Shown: one piece after another, positions 1 through 7,794 of the stretch
Layout of the letters: each line of letters opens with the position of its first letter
Numbering within the stretch: position 1 is the stretch's first letter
From: a bacterium
GTDB taxonomy: Bacteria; Desulfobacterota_D; UBA1144
Direction: 5' to 3'
Length of the DNA stretch: 64,000 nt
Assembly: GCA_018654605.1 (NCBI GenBank)
Contig: JABILG010000003.1
Coordinates: 1-64,000 of the forward strand
Made by a program: the position numbers and the translations under genes
Notes under the pieces: generated by a model
Seen by the model: only the letters and a program-made list of their open reading frames with translations
What the model was told of the DNA's origin: nothing
Databases searched by the model: none

Positions 1-1539
1 AGTTTTATGCGTTTTAGATGGAGATCACTCCATAACGCAACTTATCATAATATCTTGACACCAGGCGAACTTAACAAACTTGCTGGTCTTGACGGAGACG
101 CAACTGGCGAACACATTCATTTCGCTGATATGACTCTTCGTCTTACACCACAACTTGTTTTAAGTGACGCGGTTACAATTAGAGCTTCAATCGATGTTCT
201 AAGTAACGCTATCGCTGGTGGTGCTACTGCTGGACTGTTTGGAGAAGATTCCGATGGTTCTGAAAGCGGTGGTGTAGTTCAAGACGACCTAAGATATACT
301 GATAGGTTTAACGGAACATTACTATGGGGAGACGACGCAGTGTCTGACAACTATGGTTCTTTTTCTGTTAAATTTCTACATGCAGATATTAACTTAGGTG
401 ATAAAGGATTCGTAAGAATCGGAAGACAGCCATTTGATTTTGCTATGGGACTTTACGCCAACGGCGGACACGATCCATATTCAGATGCTGGTTTCAACAT
501 TGATCGTTTATTATGGCTAAAAGGGTATGCAACCCCACTTGGTTCAACTACTTTAATCTTAGTTTCTGATTATATTGGTGGTGGTTCTGACACTTATGGT
601 GGCGCTGCTACTACTCAATCAGACAATTTTGCTATCTTTGATGGTAACGGACAGACAGTTGATTATTTAGCTGCTGCTGTAGTCATTAATAATGGTAACT
701 TGACATATGGTGGTTATTTATTCCCATATATCGAGCAAAATAACATGAATATCGGTGGAACAAGTAATAACATCGATATGGCTTTACAGTTATACAGTGC
801 GTATGCTGAGTACAAAACATCAGACTATAGATTCATTACTGAGTACACTGGTGCTTATGGTGAACTAGATGCTGGTTATGGTACTGACCAACTAACTGTT
901 AAAAGGAACAACTATGTTGCAGCTGCAAAATTAGAGCTGTTTAACGCTGCTCCTTTCACAAAAGTTGCTCTTGAAGCTGGTATATCCCCTGGTGATGAGA
1001 ATAACGCTCAAGCAGGGAATAATGACTATGAAGGTTCTATCGTAAGAGGTAATGGAGCTTATCAACTAGATAACCTATTATTCAAACATGTTATACCTAC
1101 TCTATATCAGAGATCAGGTGGTATCATCAATGCTAAGTATGTTAAAGTAGATGGAGATTATGCTGTTGGTAATGGCGATAATCTAAATCTTGCTGTACTT
1201 ATGGCATGGGTAGAAAACAAAAGTCCTGCAGACCAAGGAATTGGTGCTAACGCAGGTGGTTCTGACGGAGTTGCTGGCGAAATCGGCGGATACTACGGTA
1301 CAGAATACGAAGCTACATACAAAATGAATCTTGTTGACGGTGTTGAACTATCATTAATCGGTTCTTACATTGACTTAGGTTCAGGTCTTAAGGATGCGTT
1401 AATTGCGCAAGCATATAACAATACAACTGGTATGAGAGCTGACTCACTATTAGATACAGAATCTTCTATTTGGGGTTTTCAGTCAAGATTGATGATTTTC
1501 ATCGACGATTTCTTTAAAGCTCCTGCTGCTACTAAGTAG
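1..1539 (+). CDS. Porin-like outer-membrane beta-barrel protein, 5' end cut by window
   Basis: The ORF track starts at an internal ATG (base 7), but the frame is open to base 1 and no signal peptide is present, so the true start lies upstream of the window. The 510 visible residues are rich in Gly, Asn, Asp and aromatic residues with alternating hydrophobic positions, as in a beta-barrel. The stretch RIGRQPFDFAMGLYANGG followed by DR resembles the barrel pattern of general and substrate-specific porins. Codon use is visibly richer in C-ending codons (AAC, GGC, GAC) than the neighbours, as expected for a highly expressed gene. It ends just before a strong terminator. The substrate cannot be deduced. 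Confidence 0.7.
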   Translation, partial: SFMRFRWRSLHNATYHNILTPGELNKLAGLDGDATGEHIHFADMTLRLTPQLVLSDAVTIRASIDVLSNAIAGGATAGLFGEDSDGSESGGVVQDDLRYTDRFNGTLLWGDDAVSDNYGSFSVKFLHADINLGDKGFVRIGRQPFDFAMGLYANGGHDPYSDAGFNIDRLLWLKGYATPLGSTTLILVSDYIGGGSDTYGGAATTQSDNFAIFDGNGQTVDYLAAAVVINNGNLTYGGYLFPYIEQNNMNIGGTSNNIDMALQLYSAYAEYKTSDYRFITEYTGAYGELDAGYGTDQLTVKRNNYVAAAKLELFNAAPFTKVALEAGISPGDENNAQAGNNDYEGSIVRGNGAYQLDNLLFKHVIPTLYQRSGGIINAKYVKVDGDYAVGNGDNLNLAVLMAWVENKSPADQGIGANAGGSDGVAGEIGGYYGTEYEATYKMNLVDGVELSLIGSYIDLGSGLKDALIAQAYNNTTGMRADSLLDTESSIWGFQSRLMIFIDDFFKAPAATK

Positions 1540-1558
1540 TATATAGTTGACTAATCAC

Positions 1559-1595
1559 GGGAGTCCTAATGAAAATTAGGACTCCCTTTTTTTTT
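1559..1595 (+). terminator. Intrinsic terminator after the porin gene
   Basis: A perfect 12-bp stem (GGGAGTCCTAAT / ATTAGGACTCCC) is closed by a GAAA tetraloop and followed by nine T residues. It is the strongest terminator in the window and fits a highly expressed upstream gene. Its T-tract runs directly into a TATAAT box for tolC. Confidence 0.95.
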
Positions 1596-1600
1596 ATAAT
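1595..1600 (+). promoter_or_regulatory. Candidate -10 box of tolC
   Basis: TATAAT begins at the last T of the preceding terminator tract and ends 17 bases before the tolC ATG. The implied leader is about 11 bases and contains no Shine-Dalgarno sequence. The -35 region would fall inside the terminator hairpin. Confidence 0.5.
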
Positions 1601-1617
1601 CTGCTAAATTAATAATA

Positions 1618-3129
1618 ATGCTAAAAAAAATTTTTCTTCTTTTTTTTATCTCTTCGATTTCATCTTTAGCAATCTCCCTGGAGCAGGCTATACAATTAGG
1701 CCTTCAAAACAACAAAAGAATCTTGATACAGGAGGCAGAATTTGATTCTAGCGCGAGTTTTATTAAAGAGACTAGGGGTATCTATGATACTTATTTTAAT
1801 ACAGAGATAAGATTTGAAGATTCTGTTGTACCATCAACTTCAGCATTTGCAAAAAATAATACTTTAAATAACAAGTCCACAATTTACAGTACAAGTCTTG
1901 ATGGATATCTTCCAACAGGTACGAGCTATAGTTTTTTTAATTTTGATTTAGAGAAAAGAGAGACTGACTTTGGAACAGATGCCATGAGCCCTTCCTGGAT
2001 TTCAAACCTATCCTTTAAGGTAAAACAGAACTTATTTAAGGACTATGGTCTAAGTCCGAATAATGCAAAGATCTTAATTGCTAAAGGTAATGCTGAAATA
2101 TCAAAAATAGAGCTTGAAAAAGTTATGTCATCAGTAATTCTTGAAGTAGAAACAAAATATTGGAATTCTGTTTATGCAAAAAGTAATTTAGATTTAGCTT
2201 ATTCTTCGTTGGAGCTAGCAGAAGAAATAGTTGATCAAAATACAATAGAAGTTGAACTAGGCACTCTTCCAAGAATATCCCTACTCCAAGCACAGGCCGA
2301 AGCAGCTTATAGGAAAGTTGAGATTGTATTAGCTGAGAATCTTTACAATGATTCCATAGACTCTCTTAAAGTCGTACTAGGTCTTTCGTTAAACGACAAT
2401 ATAAGTGTTGATAGTTCAATAAAAATTAAAGAATTAGATATAGTAGAGTCTGAAGATATTGAGTTCATAGCAATCAATAATCGACCTGAAGTTAAGCAGG
2501 AATCTATTCAATTAGATAATTCAGAAGAACTATTAAATTATTATTCAAATCAAATTCTTCCTGACCTTGATATAGAGGCTATGGTTAATTATTCCGGTCT
2601 TGGTGGAAGCAAGAACTCAGACTACTCATCTACTATATTGGGATCCCCTAGAATAGCTTCACAATACAATGATGGTTTCTCGGATTCTATTGATTCTTTA
2701 AGTTCTTTGGACAATCTGTCATGGGCTATCGGTGCGAAACTTAAGATTCCCTTGAGTAATAATATTGCGGAAAGTAGATTTGAAGTTGCAAATGCCAAAA
2801 AAAGAAAGCATCTAATTATGTTAGAGCAAGTATTAGACCAGATACATCTGCAGGCGAGAAGCTCATATAGAGACGTTTTGTCTAACTTAGAAAATATTGA
2901 AGCAAGAAGAAGAAACTTAGAATTACATCAAGAGATTCTTTATAACGAGGAAGAAAGATTTGAAGTTGGAGTTTCAAGAACTAAAGACTTGTTGGAAGCT
3001 CAGAGAGATCTTATAAAAGCACAAATTCACTACAATAAGTCGTTAGCAGATTATAATGTTTCAATAACATCCTTTGACCATTCATTAGGTGTATTAATTA
3101 ATAAGAATAAAATTGTGATTGATAATTAA
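1618..3129 (+). CDS. TolC-family outer-membrane efflux protein
   Basis: This 503-residue protein has an N-terminal signal peptide (MLKKIFLLFFISSISSLA) followed by the OEP-type opening ISLEQAIQLGLQNN. Two repeated long alpha-helical segments (about residues 150-240 and 380-480) match the coiled-coil tunnel of TolC channels. It would form the outer-membrane exit duct of a tripartite efflux or type I secretion system. No inner-membrane pump or periplasmic adaptor gene is adjacent, so the partner is unknown. The start is the ATG after AATAATA; there is no evident ribosome-binding site. Its stop codon interlocks with that of the convergent purH (4-base overlap). Confidence 0.85.
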   Translation: MLKKIFLLFFISSISSLAISLEQAIQLGLQNNKRILIQEAEFDSSASFIKETRGIYDTYFNTEIRFEDSVVPSTSAFAKNNTLNNKSTIYSTSLDGYLPTGTSYSFFNFDLEKRETDFGTDAMSPSWISNLSFKVKQNLFKDYGLSPNNAKILIAKGNAEISKIELEKVMSSVILEVETKYWNSVYAKSNLDLAYSSLELAEEIVDQNTIEVELGTLPRISLLQAQAEAAYRKVEIVLAENLYNDSIDSLKVVLGLSLNDNISVDSSIKIKELDIVESEDIEFIAINNRPEVKQESIQLDNSEELLNYYSNQILPDLDIEAMVNYSGLGGSKNSDYSSTILGSPRIASQYNDGFSDSIDSLSSLDNLSWAIGAKLKIPLSNNIAESRFEVANAKKRKHLIMLEQVLDQIHLQARSSYRDVLSNLENIEARRRNLELHQEILYNEEERFEVGVSRTKDLLEAQRDLIKAQIHYNKSLADYNVSITSFDHSLGVLINKNKIVIDN

Positions 3130-4694
3130 TGTTTAAAATGACGTACACCAACAAAAATCATTGCAATATTGTTCTCATTAGCTGCTTGAATTACTTCTTC
3201 GTCTCTTATTGACCCACCAGGCTGTACAATAGCGGTAACACCAGCTTTTGCAGCTTCATCAACTCCATCTCTGAAAGGAAAGAAGGCGTCAGATGCTAAG
3301 GAAGAATCTTTTGTCCCATAATAATCTTTGGATTTTATTTTAGCAAGCTGAACAGAATTCACTCTATTCATTTGGCCGGCTCCAATTCCAACAGTCTTAT
3401 TCCCTCTTGCTAGAACAATTGCATTAGATTTGACATTCTTACATACTTTCCAGGCTAAAAGTAAAGTTTTAATTTCCTCATCTGTTGGAGCCCTTTTGGT
3501 TGCTACTTTAAAATCAATAAAATCTTCTTCAGAAGTTCTATCCGCATCTTGATACAGAATCCCACCTACAACTTTCTTTATATCCATAAGGTCAGATTCT
3601 TTAATTTTTAAATCTGGCGTCCCTAATACCCTCAGGTTGGGTTTTGATTTAAATATTTCTAAAGCCTCATCAGAATATCCGGGGGCTACAAGAACCTCAA
3701 TAAATGTTTTAACAATTTCTTCAGCGACATCTTTTTCAACCTTATTATTAAATGCAACAATACCACCAAAGGCACTTACAGGATCACAGTCTCTAGCATC
3801 TTTATATGCTTGTAGCAGGCTGCTATGCTCAGCAACACCACACGGGTTATTGTGCTTTACTATTACGCATGCGTTATCCTTAAATTCCTTTACAGTTTCT
3901 AAACAAGAGTCTGCATCATAAATATTATTTAAAGAAAGTTCCTTTCCTTGTATTTGATTAGAGGTTGAAATTGAAGGTTCTTTTTGATCTTCTTGAATAA
4001 AGAAAGACCCTTCTTGGTGCGGGTTCTCACCATATCTGAGATTAAAACTTTTTTTATAGTGAAGAGTAAGGGTGTCGGGAATTTTGTTCTTAGTATTGTC
4101 AGTGTTCAATATTCCCAAATGGTTCGAAATAGCAGCATCATATTTAGCAACATATGAGTAAGCTTTTTTACATAGACTATAATTAAATTCTTTATCTACC
4201 TCTAAGGAATTGCCAGAAATTCTATCTATAACTTCTTTGTAGTCAGATGTGTCAACTATAACAGAGACATCTTGAAAGTTCTTTGCAGCTGCACGAACGA
4301 TTGTTGGCCCACCTATATCAATGTTTTCTATAACTTCTTGAAAAGAAATATTTTCTGATTTAATTACTTCCTCAAAAGGATAAAAATTAACTATTATTAA
4401 ATCAATTGGATTTATATCTTGAGTTTTTAAGGATTCCATGTGTTCAGGATTTGACCTTATAGCCAAGAGGGCACCATGAATCTTTGGATGCAATGTTTTT
4501 ACTCTGCCATCTAGCATTTCGGGAAATTGAGTTATCTCGGAAACATCCTTAACTAGGATACCTTTTTCTCTAAGGAATCTTGCTGTTCCTCCGCTTGAAA
4601 CTATCTCAATTCCAATATCTGCTAGCTTTTTAGCTAATATATCAATATCTGTTTTATCCCATACACTTATTAGGGCTCTTTTAATGTTGCTCAT
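3126..4694 (-). CDS. purH: Bifunctional AICAR transformylase / IMP cyclohydrolase
   Basis: PurH catalyses the last two steps of IMP synthesis: formylation of AICAR using 10-formyl-tetrahydrofolate, then ring closure. The N-terminal cyclohydrolase (MGS-like) domain shows SVWDKTDI, SSGGTARFL and DGRVKTLHPKIHGALL. The C-terminal transformylase shows the catalytic KHNNPCG and, near the end, FPFRDGVDEAAKAGVTAIVQPGGSIRD. At 522 residues it has normal length with all expected motifs. It is a single gene, divergent from murQ and convergent with tolC. Confidence 0.97.
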   Translation of the reverse strand: MSNIKRALISVWDKTDIDILAKKLADIGIEIVSSGGTARFLREKGILVKDVSEITQFPEMLDGRVKTLHPKIHGALLAIRSNPEHMESLKTQDINPIDLIIVNFYPFEEVIKSENISFQEVIENIDIGGPTIVRAAAKNFQDVSVIVDTSDYKEVIDRISGNSLEVDKEFNYSLCKKAYSYVAKYDAAISNHLGILNTDNTKNKIPDTLTLHYKKSFNLRYGENPHQEGSFFIQEDQKEPSISTSNQIQGKELSLNNIYDADSCLETVKEFKDNACVIVKHNNPCGVAEHSSLLQAYKDARDCDPVSAFGGIVAFNNKVEKDVAEEIVKTFIEVLVAPGYSDEALEIFKSKPNLRVLGTPDLKIKESDLMDIKKVVGGILYQDADRTSEEDFIDFKVATKRAPTDEEIKTLLLAWKVCKNVKSNAIVLARGNKTVGIGAGQMNRVNSVQLAKIKSKDYYGTKDSSLASDAFFPFRDGVDEAAKAGVTAIVQPGGSIRDEEVIQAANENNIAMIFVGVRHFKH

Positions 4695-4792
4695 TGGATT
4701 AAGATATTTTATATCTAAATTGTTAGGATTGGAAGTAAAAATTAATTTTTTATTTTCAGTTTGTTATAATAAGAAAATATAGGATTTCATTG
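4695..4792. promoter_or_regulatory. Divergent intergenic region between purH and murQ
   Basis: This 98-base AT-rich spacer must drive both purH and the murQ operon. On the plus strand TATAAT at 4765-4770 is followed by a short leader and AGGA at 4781, 8 bases before the murQ ATG. No clear -35 element or operator is visible. Confidence 0.5.
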
Positions 4793-5680
4793 ATGAAAGA
4801 TCACTTTGCTAGCTTAGAGACGGAGAAAGTAGGAGGAAGGATAAAAAAGAACTCAGATCCCGTATCTCTTCTAGTTCGAAACTTTATTGAAGAGCATGAT
4901 GTGATTAGCTCTATACTAAAAAGAAATAATAAGAATATTACTAAAGCAATTGGCAAGTTTACTTCAACATTCTCTGCCGGAGGATCTATCTACTTTTTAG
5001 GCGCTGGAACGAGCGGTAGGATCGGTGTACTTGAGGCAGCAGAATGCCCACCAACTTTTGGAACAAGCCCCGATAAGATTATTGCAATAATGGCTGGTGG
5101 CAGGTCTGCAGTCTTTAAATCGAAGGAGGGAGCTGAGGACTCTTCTCTTGAATCAATAAAAGACTTAAGAATAAAAAAATTCTCAAAGAACGATTTATTA
5201 ATAGGTATCTCTGCAAGTGGAAGGTCAGAGTATGTATTGTCAGCAATTAAGTATGCAAAGAAGATAAAAGCAGAGACTATCTTCATTTCATGTAACCATC
5301 TCACAAAGAAAGTTTCAGCCTTAGATCTTGAATTAAATGTAGGAAGTGAATTCGTTGCAGGGTCCACAAGGTTAAAGTCGGGTACGGTAACAAAGAATGT
5401 ATTAAATATAATTACAACGGTTTCAATGATTAAACTTGAGAAGATTTATAATAATCTGATGATTGATATAGTGCCGTCTACCAAGAAATTAAGAGCAAGA
5501 TCTATCAGGAATTTATCTCTCCTACTTCATATAGACGAAAAACTATCTGGTTCACTATTAGAAGATAGTAAGTGGAGTATAAGAGTCGCCATTATAATTT
5601 ATAAGATGAAAATACCGTATCAAAAGGCCAAAAGCTTATCTAAGAAGATTTCTATAGTTGAGTTGTTGGATGCTAAATAA
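4793..5680 (+). CDS. murQ: N-acetylmuramic acid 6-phosphate etherase
   Basis: MurQ cleaves the D-lactyl ether of MurNAc-6-phosphate to give GlcNAc-6-phosphate and D-lactate in the cytoplasm. The SIS domain carries the family signatures GAGTSGRIGVLEAAECPPTFG, GISASGRSEYV and GSTRLKSGTVTKNVLN. I chose the ATG at 4793 (295 residues), with AGGA 8 bases upstream, rather than the TTG at 4790 used in the ORF track. It is the first gene of murQ-anmK-nagZ-symporter and overlaps anmK by 11 bases, suggesting translational coupling. AnmK makes its substrate. Confidence 0.96.
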   Translation: MKDHFASLETEKVGGRIKKNSDPVSLLVRNFIEEHDVISSILKRNNKNITKAIGKFTSTFSAGGSIYFLGAGTSGRIGVLEAAECPPTFGTSPDKIIAIMAGGRSAVFKSKEGAEDSSLESIKDLRIKKFSKNDLLIGISASGRSEYVLSAIKYAKKIKAETIFISCNHLTKKVSALDLELNVGSEFVAGSTRLKSGTVTKNVLNIITTVSMIKLEKIYNNLMIDIVPSTKKLRARSIRNLSLLLHIDEKLSGSLLEDSKWSIRVAIIIYKMKIPYQKAKSLSKKISIVELLDAK

Positions 5681-6803
5681 GAAAACATTCAATCTTATTG
5701 GTGTTAATTCGGGAACCTCAGCCGATTCTCTTGATATCGCATTAGTTAAGATTAACAAATCTGGAGTTTTGCTAAAGTTTGCTTCGACTTATGAGTTTCC
5801 CCCAGTTCTGAGAAAAGAGATTTTAAGCTCAGGTCCTAAATCATCAATATACGAGATAGAAGTCCTTAGCCTCAAGTTAGGTGATTTTGTATCTCGTAAG
5901 ATTAATCAATTTATTTTAAAGAATAAGATTCTACGTTCTTCTGTTGATGGTATAGGACTGCATGGACAAACGATACACCATTCACAGGAGGTAGGTCAGA
6001 CAATATCGATTCAGATAACAGAAGCAGATGTTGTTTCAACAAGAACTGGTTTAACAACTATTTATGACTTTAGGAAGAAGGATATTGTTTTAGGAGGTTC
6101 GGGAGCCCCCTTAGTTCCAATATTAGATTTTTATCTTTTTCCACAGATAAAAAGACCATTTATTTGTCAAAATTTAGGTGGAATTGCAAACTCAACTTTA
6201 GTCGAAAAGACTTTCCTGAAATGTATAGGATATGATTCTGGACCAGCTAATTGTTTAATCGACAGAGCTTTTCAGATTAAGTATAAAAGTAAAATCTTTT
6301 TTGATAAGGATGGTGCAACAGCTAAAAAGGGGAGAGTTGTACCTGTTTTGCTAAGCAAGATTCTTAGGAATCCCTTCTTTTCTTTGATACCACCAAAATC
6401 CACAGGAAATAAAGAATTTGGTGTAGAATATGCGAATAACTTGTTGCGCTACTCACTTCAAAAAGGCATCAGATTTAATGATTTAGTTTCCACTCTTTCA
6501 ACCGCAACTATAGAATCCATAGCAAGCTCATATGAAAGATTTATATTCCCGATTTCAAGTCCTACCCAAGTAATAGTTTCGGGGGGTGGGGTAAGGAATA
6601 GCTTTATAATGGAAGGTCTTAGAGAAAGATTGCCTGGACTTGATTTTATTCCATCCGATGAATTAGGTATTCCTTCTAAGTATAAAGAAGCAATATTATT
6701 TGCGCTATTGGGATATCTAAGATTAACAAATAAGAGCTTTCTTCTTAAAAATCTTACGGGTTCAAAGAAAAAAGTTTTGCTAGGGAAGATTTCAAGTCCA
6801 TAA
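5670..6803 (+). CDS. anmK: 1,6-anhydro-N-acetylmuramic acid kinase
   Basis: AnmK opens the anhydro ring of anhydro-MurNAc and phosphorylates it to MurNAc-6-phosphate, feeding MurQ. The ASKHA-fold motifs are visible: GVNSGTSADSLD (family consensus MSGTSxDGxD, so two positions vary), GLHGQTIHH, LGGSGAPLVPILD, NLGGIANSTL and GYDSGPANCLID. The start was set at the ATG at 5670 (377 residues, normal length) rather than the upstream TTG, since the extra residues MSCW lack homology. It overlaps the end of murQ by 11 bases and nearly abuts nagZ. Confidence 0.95.
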   Translation: MLNKKTFNLIGVNSGTSADSLDIALVKINKSGVLLKFASTYEFPPVLRKEILSSGPKSSIYEIEVLSLKLGDFVSRKINQFILKNKILRSSVDGIGLHGQTIHHSQEVGQTISIQITEADVVSTRTGLTTIYDFRKKDIVLGGSGAPLVPILDFYLFPQIKRPFICQNLGGIANSTLVEKTFLKCIGYDSGPANCLIDRAFQIKYKSKIFFDKDGATAKKGRVVPVLLSKILRNPFFSLIPPKSTGNKEFGVEYANNLLRYSLQKGIRFNDLVSTLSTATIESIASSYERFIFPISSPTQVIVSGGGVRNSFIMEGLRERLPGLDFIPSDELGIPSKYKEAILFALLGYLRLTNKSFLLKNLTGSKKKVLLGKISSP

Positions 6804-6804
6804 A

Positions 6805-7794
6805 ATGAAAAATCTTATTTCAAATCTAATAATTCCTAGAATTAATTTAAATTCTTCTGAATCAATAAAAGAAGCGATTCAACTTGTTCAAAAGCATTCC
6901 TTTGATTCTTTTATTTTATTTGCTACTGATGAGGTGGCATTTGGTGAAAATATAAAATTTACACTGGAAGATTTATCTGCGCTAAGAGATAAATTAGATT
7001 CTATTTCTGAGGACAAGGTTCTCTTTTTCTTGGATGGAGAAAATGGTTTAGGTCGAAGATGTTCGGTTGGTGAAGAGCATGACTTTTCTAATATAGAAGC
7101 TTTAGACGACAACCAAATTAAAAATATATTCGATTCTATAAATTCAGAGCTATATACTAATAAAATATCTTTTAATCTTGCTCCTGTGGTAGATTTGGGT
7201 CAAAAAAAGTCAAAAGTCCTTAGTGGTAGAACTTTCTCAGAATCTCCCCAAGTGGTAACAAAGATTGCGAAAATTTTCTTAGATTCTTGTGCTGATAACA
7301 ATCTAATTAGTTGCTTGAAGCATTTTCCTGGACATGGCATAGTCGATGGGGACACCCACGATAAATTAATCAAAAGTTCGACTTCAGACCCCAATTTAAT
7401 CAATGACCATTTACAACCATTCGTAGATTTAGCCCATGATGTCGAAATGATGATGATTAATCATATTAATTATAGCTTCTATGACTCCCCACTAATTCCT
7501 GCATCGATGTCGGAAAATATAATAAGAAGACTTTTATTAGAAGAGTTGGACTTTAAGGGCTTAATTATTAGTGACTCTATTAGGATGGGAGCTTTAACTG
7601 AAAATTTTAGCGAATCAAAAATATCACAAGAATTTATATTGAATGGTGGAGACTTGATTCTTGATCCTATAGGACCGGCTCAATTAATTGATGTTATTGG
7701 GAATATTTACTCTAAAGCGAGTGAAGACATTGATGAAAAAATAAAAAAAATTATCAAGATAAAGAACAAAGCTAGGAGTTTAATGTTTAGATGA
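6805..7794 (+). CDS. nagZ: Beta-N-acetylhexosaminidase, glycoside hydrolase family 3
   Basis: NagZ removes GlcNAc from GlcNAc-anhydroMurNAc, releasing anhydroMurNAc for AnmK. The GH3 hallmark KHFPGHG is followed by the catalytic loop Asp-His pair (DTH), and GLIISDSIRMGAL carries the nucleophile aspartate region. The protein is 329 residues with no signal peptide, so it acts in the cytoplasm as expected for a recycling enzyme. It starts one base after anmK stops and overlaps the symporter gene by ATGA. The sequence is divergent outside the motifs. Confidence 0.9.
   Translation: MKNLISNLIIPRINLNSSESIKEAIQLVQKHSFDSFILFATDEVAFGENIKFTLEDLSALRDKLDSISEDKVLFFLDGENGLGRRCSVGEEHDFSNIEALDDNQIKNIFDSINSELYTNKISFNLAPVVDLGQKKSKVLSGRTFSESPQVVTKIAKIFLDSCADNNLISCLKHFPGHGIVDGDTHDKLIKSSTSDPNLINDHLQPFVDLAHDVEMMMINHINYSFYDSPLIPASMSENIIRRLLLEELDFKGLIISDSIRMGALTENFSESKISQEFILNGGDLILDPIGPAQLIDVIGNIYSKASEDIDEKIKKIIKIKNKARSLMFR

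Noticed and set aside
3637-3921. 94-residue ORF on the plus strand inside purH
   Set aside because: It is the antisense shadow of a well-conserved purH region, with no ribosome-binding site and serine/leucine-rich nonsense composition. The same applies to the other short ORFs of the track nested in real genes.
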